64,000 nt of DNA, from assembly GCF_000300815.1 (NCBI RefSeq), contig NZ_AMRX01000006.1, positions 372,001-436,000 of the forward strand, given 5' to 3'. Source of the DNA: Gayadomonas joobiniege G7. Its GTDB lineage: Bacteria; Pseudomonadota; Gammaproteobacteria; Enterobacterales; Alteromonadaceae. The translations under genes and the position numbers were made by a program. The notes beneath the pieces are model-generated. The model was not told where the DNA came from, ran no database searches, and saw only the letters and a program-made list of their open reading frames with translations. Of the stretch, positions 58,027 to 64,000 are shown piece by piece (positions within the stretch are counted from its first letter, which is position 1; every line of letters starts with the position of its first letter).

Positions 58027-59739
58027 ATGAAAAAACTGATTAAAATCACAAGCATCACCACAGCCATTCTTGCCTCCGGCATGGCGCACGCAATTCCGGA
58101 ACTATACCAACTGCAAGTATTGGAAAAGCCGGAAGAATTTAAAAATAGTTATCCGATAGATATTAATAATTCAGGTGAAGTCATCACCACACTCAGTTAT
58201 CGTTTTGAATACCCGATTGACGAAGACAGATTAGACTTAGATGACGAAGACATAAACCTGGGCATTAACCTGTCGTCTGTCGGAACCAATGGTGTTAGTT
58301 ATTATGAGTCGGTTAAAAAAGGCGTGTTTAACGCCACCAGTTTGAACATTGTTTTAAGCTACTTATCTAGCGCTCAAACCGACGGCCAGCATCAGGTATT
58401 ATCCAGCTATCGCACTGGTTTTGCTGACGAAGACGAAATTGTCGAGCTGGCCATTTTTGATCGCGAAAACCCTGCAACCGAAGAATACTTTTATCATAAT
58501 AACGAAACCGCCCGAGCCATTAATAATAGCGGCACCATTGTCGGTGATGCAGAATCTCCGTTAGTATGGACAGACGTGGATGGCGAAGACTGGCTAATTG
58601 GCGAGTTTCCACGCCGAGGTTTTGCAAAAACCTCTAAAACCACAGTTGAACTGATCCCACCCTATGACGACATCTTTGGCGGTTACAGTTATGTGGCTGA
58701 TATTTCAGACGAAGGGTATATTGTTGGTTATGGGTCAGTGGGTGAAACTTTAACGTTAGAAGCGTTAGAAGAAGCCTGTGAGGATAACGACGACGAGATC
58801 CCAGAAAAAGTGTGTTTATGGCAAAACCTTAATCGCAACTTATCTAATCAACTCAGTTATTATAAAACTCATGCACTGCGCTGGAAAATCAATGCAAGTG
58901 GTGAAGTCACCGAAGTTAAAGATCTAGGTATCGGCATCGCTCAGTCTGACGTGCCAAGCACATCAAACTATTACAGCCGGGCATTTTCGGTAAATAATAA
59001 CGGCACTGTGGTGGGCGATACTCACACGTTAGACGCAAACGGCAACGTGCGCCAACAAGCGGCATTATTTGACGGCGAAGGCGGCATACAAATTTTAACC
59101 GATCCAATTAAATACCCACAAAGCCGCGCATTAAAAATTAATGATAACGGCATTGTGATTGGTACGTTAGCCGACACAGCAGGTTTATCCTTTGTGACCA
59201 AAAGCTTTTATTATTCTATTGATGAAGGCACCCTGGGTGTTAATATTTTAACCGACTTTTTTGTTGACGCCGAAACCAAAGCCCGTGACATCAACAACCA
59301 AAATATCATAGTGGGACGTACCGAAACCAATGCGTTATCTAGTGGTGCCCGTCCTCAGCACGGTTTTGTTTATGATATCGACACAGAAGAGATGACCGAC
59401 TTAAACGACGTGCTTGCCTGCGAAACTGACTACCGAATTGTTGATGCTTATGCCATTAACGACGACGGCGTCATTTTAGCGCATGCTTCATTAACCCAAC
59501 AGGCCCGTGACCGCATGGGGGACGTGACCAGCAGCGCCTTAACTGGCTCGTTAGTGCAAGAGCAAGTTGAATACGCGGTTAAATTAGTACCAACAGCCAC
59601 AGGTCAATATTCCTGCATTTTGCCAGACAATGACACTACAATAGAACGTAAGGGTGCTGCAATAAGCTGGCCAGTTATCTTCTTTGCCTTTATGACATTT
59701 TTGTTTAAAGGATTGCGTTCTAATAGAAAAACAGTCTAA
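58027..59739 (+). CDS. DUF3466 family exported protein
   Basis: A 570-residue secreted or surface protein of unknown function. A signal peptide (SITTAILASGMAHA) precedes a body with at least six copies of an INxxGxIVG motif: INNSGTIVG, VNNNGTVVG, INDNGIVIG, INNQNIIVG, INDDGVILA, ISDEGYIVG, suggesting a beta-propeller-like repeat fold. It ends in a hydrophobic helix (WPVIFFAFMTFLF) and basic tail (RSNRK), resembling a sorting or anchor tail, possibly of the rhombosortase kind although the Gly-Gly is not clear. Position after uup and before rmf is typical. Confidence 0.85.
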   Translation: MKKLIKITSITTAILASGMAHAIPELYQLQVLEKPEEFKNSYPIDINNSGEVITTLSYRFEYPIDEDRLDLDDEDINLGINLSSVGTNGVSYYESVKKGVFNATSLNIVLSYLSSAQTDGQHQVLSSYRTGFADEDEIVELAIFDRENPATEEYFYHNNETARAINNSGTIVGDAESPLVWTDVDGEDWLIGEFPRRGFAKTSKTTVELIPPYDDIFGGYSYVADISDEGYIVGYGSVGETLTLEALEEACEDNDDEIPEKVCLWQNLNRNLSNQLSYYKTHALRWKINASGEVTEVKDLGIGIAQSDVPSTSNYYSRAFSVNNNGTVVGDTHTLDANGNVRQQAALFDGEGGIQILTDPIKYPQSRALKINDNGIVIGTLADTAGLSFVTKSFYYSIDEGTLGVNILTDFFVDAETKARDINNQNIIVGRTETNALSSGARPQHGFVYDIDTEEMTDLNDVLACETDYRIVDAYAINDDGVILAHASLTQQARDRMGDVTSSALTGSLVQEQVEYAVKLVPTATGQYSCILPDNDTTIERKGAAISWPVIFFAFMTFLFKGLRSNRKTV

Positions 59740-59760
59740 AGACACTGATTTTCAACAAAA

Positions 59761-59822
59761 ACCAGAATTATCATATAGCTCAGTAGGTTACAGGGTTTTT
59801 TATGAGGTTCTGGTTTTTTTTT
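59761..59822 (+). terminator. Terminator after the DUF3466 gene
   Basis: ACCAGAA (59761-59767) pairs with TTCTGGT (59808-59814), and inside it TCATA with TATGA; a run of nine T follows (59814-59822). A classical intrinsic terminator with a large loop, ending the rlmKL-uup-DUF3466 run before rmf, which has its own upstream region. Confidence 0.75.
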
Positions 59823-59937
59823 GCACAAAAATAGGGCTTGTAAACACATCTTTATTTCGATAATTTGAACGTGTGGTTAAACATTAGTTTAACCCGATAT
59901 TTTCATTCAAAAAGCAGAACTGAAAAAGGAAAGCTCC

Positions 59938-60114
59938 ATGAAAAGACAAAAGCGTGATCGTTTAGAAAGAGCCCAGTCAAAAGGTTATCAAGCCGGTATT
60001 TCTGGTAAAGCTAAAGACAGTTGTCCATATCAGGAAACTGATACCCGAGCGCAGTGGCTAGGTGGATATCGAAGTGCTGTTGACGATAGAGTCTCGTTTT
60101 TTGGAGGAAGATAA
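59938..60114 (+). CDS. rmf: Ribosome modulation factor
   Basis: Stationary-phase protein that dimerises 70S ribosomes into inactive 100S particles. 58 residues, very basic: KRQKRDRLERAQSKGYQAG, then KDSCPYQ and AQWLGGYRSA, which are the invariant RMF segments. AAGGA lies 8 nt before the ATG. It follows the DUF3466 terminator, so it is probably a single-gene unit, as in Vibrio and Shewanella. The repeat island begins about 140 bp beyond. Confidence 0.95.
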   Translation: MKRQKRDRLERAQSKGYQAGISGKAKDSCPYQETDTRAQWLGGYRSAVDDRVSFFGGR

Positions 60115-60251
60115 ATAATCAGGGTAAACCTGAGTTGGCACCGCTCAAGCGTTGCCAACACCCTGTAGCCTCAGCCTTGTAGTTTAACTCCCCTCACTAG
60201 CATTTTTACCAATTCAAATTTCCCAATTCAAAACGCCAATAATGCGTGAAG

Positions 60252-60690
60252 GTCTACTCCGCCAATTGTAGGTCGGCTCCACCGATAGGTGCAGCCGACA
60301 TTTTGCAAACACCGCCATTGTTTGCATGTTTCGCGAATAAAACAACCACCACAATCGTTTGCTCATCGTCGCCAACACCTTTGGTGGTGGCGACCTACAC
60401 GAAACTTCAAACATCGCGCTATAGTGTAGGTCAGCTCCGCCAATTGTAGGTCGGCTCCACCGATAGGTGCAGCCGACATTTTGCAAACACCGCCATTGTT
60501 TGCATGTTTCGCGAATAAAACAACCACCACAATCGTTTGCTCATCGTCGCCAACACCTTTGGTGGTGGCGACCTACACGAAACTTCAAACATCGCGCTAT
60601 AGTGTAGGTCAGCTCCGCCAATTGTAGGTCGGCTCCACCGATAGGTGCAGCCGACATTTTGCAAACACCACCATTGTTCTTGGGGTTTGC
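60252..60690. repeat. Tandem REP-bearing repeat with 178-bp period, about 2.5 copies
   Basis: GTAGGTCGGCTCCACCGATA occurs with its hairpin at 60272-60299, 60450-60477 and 60628-60655, exactly 178 bp apart. Between successive copies lie TTCGCGAATAAAACAACCAC, a GTCGCC...GGCGAC hairpin followed by CTAC (60368-60394, 60546-60572), and GTAGGTCAGCTCCGCCAATT. Copies are almost identical, so amplification is recent. Open frames here are by-products of the repeats. This fills most of the rmf-to-transposase gap of about 690 bp. Confidence 0.9.
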
Positions 60691-60808
60691 GCAAAAACAA
60701 CCACCGCAATTGCCTGCAAAGCTCACAAATAAAATAAGCTACACAGCGACCGTATAATTGCACTAAATGTAAAATAAACTATACTTTTTTAATTTATTCT
60801 GGACACTT

Positions 60809-61312
60809 TTGATGCGATACCGACGACTAAGAATTAAAGGTGGAACATACTTTTTTACACTGGCTGTTTCCGATCGTTCGACGAATTTATTAACCAACAA
60901 TATACAAATTCTCAGAGAATCTTGGCGAAGATGCCTAAAAAAACACCCGTTTACAACAGTTGCTGTGGTGATAATGCCTGAGCATTTGCATGCTATTTGG
61001 GAGCTCCCCGAAAACGACTATGACTATTCAACTCGTTGGCGGTTGATCAAAAAACATTTTTCCAACTTAATAGGGCATCCAAAACTTTGGCAAAAAAGGT
61101 TTTGGGAGCATACGATTCGATACCAGATAGATCTAAATAATCATATAAATTACATACACTTTAATCCGGTTAAACACGGATATGTTGAGCGAGCAGTAGA
61201 TTGGCCGTATTCCAGTATTCACAAATATATTCGCGATGGTGTTATCAGTAAAAACTGGGGAACCAGCGACAAATCATTCGCCTATTTAAACGATTTGTCA
61301 GCAAACGAATAA
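60809..61312 (+). CDS. REP-associated tyrosine transposase (RAYT, Y1/HUH family)
   Basis: A 167-residue single-copy-type transposase of the IS200/IS605-related Y1 family. The metal-binding HxH is His58-His60 in MPEHLHAIWELPEN, and the probable nucleophile is Tyr114 in NYIHFNPVKHGYV; WPYSSIHKYI is the usual C-terminal mark of RAYTs. There are no insertion-sequence ends of its own. It is flanked on both sides by GTAG-headed hairpins, the DNA class RAYTs bind and cleave. RAYTs are normally vertically inherited and spread REP sequences in trans. Confidence 0.93.
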   Translation: MMRYRRLRIKGGTYFFTLAVSDRSTNLLTNNIQILRESWRRCLKKHPFTTVAVVIMPEHLHAIWELPENDYDYSTRWRLIKKHFSNLIGHPKLWQKRFWEHTIRYQIDLNNHINYIHFNPVKHGYVERAVDWPYSSIHKYIRDGVISKNWGTSDKSFAYLNDLSANE

Positions 61313-61339
61313 AACAACCACCCTTATTGCCTGCATATT

Positions 61340-61475
61340 GTCACCAACACCTGCGGTGGTGGCGGATTGTTGGAAACGCCGTTGGCGGTTCCAACCTACA
61401 AAAACTTCAACAAAGAGATATAAGGTCGGTTCTGCCCATCGTAGGTCGGCTCCACCGATAGGTGCAGCCGACAAC
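61340..61475. repeat. REP-like cluster downstream of the RAYT gene
   Basis: Contains a GTCACC...GGTGGTGGCGGA half element, a GTTGGAA...TTCCAAC hairpin (61369-61395) followed by CTAC, and a GTAG-headed GTCGGC...GCCGAC hairpin at 61445-61472 identical in its arms to those at 60272, 60450 and 60628. The rest of this 268-bp gap leads into the antitoxin gene promoter. Confidence 0.8.
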
Positions 61476-61580
61476 CTTTCAAATCCCAAATGAAACTATA
61501 AATTAAATTTGTTTTATTTGGGATTGAACTATCCGGCCACTCTGCTAATCTTAAAGATAAGAGCAGCGAGGTAGTCAGTT

Positions 61581-61985
61581 ATGTTAGTTAAACAAAAAGC
61601 ACATCAGATAAAAAACAATGCAGCTATGTCAGAGGCAGGGTTTAAAGCCTGTGTAAATATATTAGAAAAATGGCAATGCAGCGCCGCTCAAATCCAGAAC
61701 ATTCTGCAATTGAGTAAAAATGCTTATTATCGAGCAAAAAAAGATCCCGCGTCAGCCAACTTCAGTCGAGATCAGCTCGAACGTATGAGCATTATCTTAA
61801 ATATTCACGCCGCGCTTAGAGTATTGTTTTCGAACCCTGATAATGTGTATCAGTTTATGTCGATGCAAAACAACAATGTATTTTTTGAAGGAAGAACCCC
61901 ATTGGAGATCATTGAAACTGGCAGTCTAATTAGTTTGTACCAAGTTTATCAACATATAGATACCTTGCGAAATGGCGGTTGGTAA
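61581..61985 (+). CDS. Xre/MbcA/ParS-type antitoxin
   Basis: A 134-residue protein that should neutralise the RES toxin encoded next. The first half is an Xre-like helical DNA-binding domain (WQCSAAQIQNILQLSKNAYYRAKKD); the second is the DUF2384/MbcA-ParS-Xre toxin-binding domain (ERMSIILNIHAALRVLF...FFEGRTPLEIIETG). GAGG lies 11 nt before the ATG. Stop overlaps the toxin start by one base (TAATG), the usual antitoxin-first coupling. It probably represses its own promoter. Confidence 0.9.
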   Translation: MLVKQKAHQIKNNAAMSEAGFKACVNILEKWQCSAAQIQNILQLSKNAYYRAKKDPASANFSRDQLERMSIILNIHAALRVLFSNPDNVYQFMSMQNNNVFFEGRTPLEIIETGSLISLYQVYQHIDTLRNGGW

Positions 61986-62671
61986 TGGCAACCAAGTACA
62001 GCAAAATTACACTAACAGAGCAAATGGGTTACCGTTTAATTAACTCTAAATTTCCTCCAATCGCCATTTTTGATGATGTCGCTAACGCCGATGAATTTGA
62101 GCTTTTATATCAACTACAAGAGTTAACCAACCCAAGATTAAGCGATCAGGTCGGCAATGTTTCACTGTTAGATAAAAGCGAATATCCTTTTGGCATTCAC
62201 GGCTGCTCGTACGCAGTGGCGCCTTTTACTCATATAAATCCGGCCGGTAGCCGTTTTATGTCGGGCGAGCGGGGCATGCTTTATATTGCCGACAGCATAA
62301 AAGCAGCAATTGCAGAATCCATTTATCATCAAGAAAACTATTTTAAAAAGGTTAATTTGCACTACGACCGCATCGTTATGCGGGGTCTGTTATGTGTTTT
62401 TGGCGGTGAGATGGCGGATATTACCCATCTTGCAAACACAGATCCTATTTACGACCCAAACGACTATACTCAGGCAAGAACTTTTGCCGCACCGTTAAAA
62501 CAAACAGTATCAGGCATTCAATATAACTCGGTTAGGCGGCAGGGAAGTATGTGTTGGGGATTATTTACGCCAAAATATGTTAAATCGATTAAACAAAACC
62601 GTCATTACGAATTTATTTTTGAACAAAATAAAATGGCACAGGTGAATCAGTTGACCCAGGTTGATTTTTAA
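61985..62671 (+). CDS. RES-family NAD+-phosphorolase toxin
   Basis: A 228-residue RES-domain protein; characterised members (such as MbcT and other RES toxins) break down NAD+ and halt growth. The family's Arg, Glu and Ser positions are visible in AGSRFMSGERGMLYIADS, AAIAESIYHQE and SVRRQGSMCWGLFTP. ATG 61985 overlaps the antitoxin stop. Located inside the repeat island, so it may be an acquired cassette. No frameshift, and the core appears intact. Confidence 0.9.
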   Translation: MATKYSKITLTEQMGYRLINSKFPPIAIFDDVANADEFELLYQLQELTNPRLSDQVGNVSLLDKSEYPFGIHGCSYAVAPFTHINPAGSRFMSGERGMLYIADSIKAAIAESIYHQENYFKKVNLHYDRIVMRGLLCVFGGEMADITHLANTDPIYDPNDYTQARTFAAPLKQTVSGIQYNSVRRQGSMCWGLFTPKYVKSIKQNRHYEFIFEQNKMAQVNQLTQVDF

Positions 62672-62689
62672 GCAGCCGACAACAGGCAA

Positions 62690-62995
62690 ACACCATCATT
62701 GTTTGTGGGATTTGCGCAAAATTAAACACCGGCGTTGTTTGCAGAATTGTCGCCAACACCTTTGGTGGTGGCGGGTTGTTGGAAACGCCGTTGGCGGTTC
62801 CAACCTACGAAAATTTCAACAACGAGATATAAGGTCGGCTCCATCAATTGTAGGTCGGCTCCGCCGAAGGCGCAGCCGACAATATGCAAACACCACCATT
62901 TTTTGTGGGATTTGCGCAAAATTAATCACCGCAATTGTTTGCAGAATTGTCGCCAACACCTTTGGTGGTGGCGACCTACACCAGTTAGCAGTCGA
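62690..62995. repeat. REP-like cluster downstream of the RES toxin gene
   Basis: Holds a GTCGCC half element and GTTGGAA...TTCCAAC hairpin (near 62777-62803, closely matching 61369-61395), a GTAG-headed GTCGGC...GCCGAC hairpin (62854-62880) and a GTCGCC...GGCGAC hairpin followed by CTAC (62949-62975). Short CACCACCATT/TTGTTTGC spacers are shared with the other islands. It accounts for nearly all of the 362-bp gap before the receptor gene; no gene is supported. Confidence 0.85.
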
Positions 62996-63033
62996 CAATA
63001 TGTAACCACCACCAGTGTTTGCGGGACATAGGG

Positions 63034-64000
63034 TTAGTTAAACTTGTAATTTACCCCGACAGTATATATACGATCAGAATAACTTGAGCGGTCGGTTATT
63101 TGCTGATCTATTCGGTAGTGGTGTAATTTGGTTTTAGTTAAGTTATTAATACTAAAATCAAACTTTAGCTTTTTATTGACTTTGTAATTTGCTGAAAAGT
63201 CGGCCCGAGTCGATGAATCAGAATACAAGGGGTTATTTGCTTCGCCACTTTTGTAATAACTGCTGCGATAGTTTGCTGCCAAGCGAGCGTTAAACTTTCC
63301 TTTGTCGTAAAACACCGAAAAATTGCCCGAGTGTTTAGACATATTTTCAATTGGCAAAATAGAGGTACGATCCTGCAAATCAAAAGCGTCTAACTCACCG
63401 GCAGCGACTAAGGCATCCAGCGCATCACGTTGAGCTTCAAATCCGCCTGCACTAATGCCAAGGGCCGCTAAGTCGAGTGGTACTTCGGTGACCTTATCAA
63501 TAAATACAGGATCAGGTTTGGTGCCATCACTGTACGTATAGTTTGCCGAAAAACCAAAACCATTCCAAAAGTCGGGTAAAAAATCAAGCCACTGAGTGTA
63601 ACCAATTTCTATACCCTGGCGAACAGAGCCTTGGCCATTAAAAGCAGTACGCACACTCCATAACTCGTAACCAGGTTGTGACGAGATGTCCTGACCGACC
63701 AATATATCTTGGCCACTTGCACCACCATTACCTTCAACACCCACCAAATTTGTTCCAGGCTCTGCCGGTACGGCTAATATGCCTTTACGGGTCACTAAAT
63801 CGGCTTCAACTTTGCGATGAAAAAACGCTAAGCTCACCATATTGCCTTTACCCCAATAACGTTCAAAACTTATATCCATGTTGGTAGAGGTTTGTGCCAC
63901 CAGATTTATGTTACCTATATTTGTCCAGCCATTACGAATACCAGGGCAGGTATCAACAATACCTGAATACAAACCGTTACTTAGCGCGTAGTCTTGTGCC
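63034..64000 (-). CDS. TonB-dependent receptor (C-terminal part)
   Basis: Outer-membrane beta-barrel importer that uses the TonB-ExbBD energy system. The frame runs off the window end, so about 322 C-terminal residues are seen; plug domain and start are outside. Barrel strands alternate with loops: DISFERYWGKGNMVSLAFFH, GIEIGYTQWLDFLP, GFGFSANYTYSDGT, FSVFYDKGKFNARLAANY and the final YTVGVNYKFN with a terminal aromatic-polar pattern. This large-loop type is common among carbohydrate receptors of marine Alteromonadales. The specific substrate is unknown; the GH16 glycanase lies about 10 kb away. Confidence 0.93.
   Translation of the reverse strand, partial: AQDYALSNGLYSGIVDTCPGIRNGWTNIGNINLVAQTSTNMDISFERYWGKGNMVSLAFFHRKVEADLVTRKGILAVPAEPGTNLVGVEGNGGASGQDILVGQDISSQPGYELWSVRTAFNGQGSVRQGIEIGYTQWLDFLPDFWNGFGFSANYTYSDGTKPDPVFIDKVTEVPLDLAALGISAGGFEAQRDALDALVAAGELDAFDLQDRTSILPIENMSKHSGNFSVFYDKGKFNARLAANYRSSYYKSGEANNPLYSDSSTRADFSANYKVNKKLKFDFSINNLTKTKLHHYRIDQQITDRSSYSDRIYTVGVNYKFN

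Noticed and set aside
59776-59800. tRNA-like D-arm sequence (TAGCTCAGTAGGTTACAGGG) after the DUF3466 gene
   Set aside because: Only a D-arm resemblance inside a terminator loop; no acceptor, anticodon or T arm can be built around it.
60252-60690. CRISPR array
   Set aside because: The period is 178 bp with internally conserved units; there are no short direct repeats with unique spacers and no cas genes.
60214-60763. Several minus-strand frames with repeated peptides (CRLHLSVEPTY-like)
   Set aside because: The peptides recur because the DNA is a 178-bp tandem repeat; no start signals and no recognisable protein.
60809-61312. An ordinary IS200/IS605 insertion sequence
   Set aside because: No companion tnpB and no element ends of its own; the protein motifs and surrounding GTAG hairpins fit a RAYT better.
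62661-63031. Plus-strand frames after the RES gene
   Set aside because: They read through REP-like elements, lack ribosome-binding sites and give peptides typical of the repeats.

Overview
The window reads as chromosomal DNA of a moderately A+T-rich marine gammaproteobacterium of the Alteromonadales. Supporting signs are the order rlmKL-glutaredoxin-uup-DUF3466-rmf, a divergent bioA/bioBFCD locus, the iscRSUA-hscBA-fdx operon, arsC-like yffB beside dapE, and a GH16 agarase/porphyranase-type glycanase with a TonB-dependent receptor nearby. A Catenovulum-like seaweed-polysaccharide degrader is plausible, but that is inference from gene content.

Layout. 0-4.4 kb: 3' end of gnd, a PepSY-like lipoprotein, a repeat-filled non-coding stretch, asnS and a small membrane protein. 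4.3-9.5 kb: complete biotin locus, bioA divergent from bioB-F-C-D, with a BirA-operator-like palindrome between. 9.5-13.8 kb: pgm and glgP (glycogen/glucose-1-phosphate metabolism). 13.8-17.3 kb (minus): RluA-like pseudouridine synthase, DUF2069, WrbA-like, YfgD-like ArsC and BepA. 17.4-27 kb (plus): TusA-like protein, a small ORF, YoaA/DinG helicase, tsaB, M50-like membrane protein, Slp lipoprotein, alpha/beta hydrolase, 5-oxoprolinase and trmN, several overlapping. 27-33.3 kb: diguanylate cyclase, then the isc operon behind a promoter with two IscR type-1-like sites. 33.4-38.7 kb: HI0933-family flavoprotein, chemoreceptor, small hypothetical gene, MASE1-GGDEF protein, VOC protein. 38.8-47.4 kb: DadA-like oxidase, modABC, PAS-GGDEF(degenerate)-EAL protein, scpB, rluB, DUF3025 and tiny DUF2897. 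47.4-49.6 kb (minus): M15 peptidase, dapE, yffB. 49.6-50.3 kb: a very A+T-rich gap with an oriC-like mix of DnaA-box-like 9-mers, GATC sites and an IHF-consensus site, then sohB. 51.7-53.3 kb: GntR regulator and GH16 glycanase. 53.8-60.1 kb: rlmKL, glutaredoxin, uup, DUF3466, rmf. 60.1-63 kb: a repeat island around a REP-associated tyrosine transposase and an Xre/RES toxin-antitoxin pair. 63-64 kb: 3' part of a TonB-dependent receptor.

The most notable structure is a family of GTAG-headed hairpins (two main types, GTCGGC...GCCGAC and GTCGCC...GGCGAC) scattered at about 1-2.4, 51.4, 53.4 and 60.2-63.0 kb, tandemly amplified with 178-bp and 153-bp periods. Together with the RAYT at 60809-61312 it looks like a complete REP/RAYT system. 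The second is the origin-like gap upstream of sohB. No tRNA, rRNA, CRISPR array or prophage was recognised.
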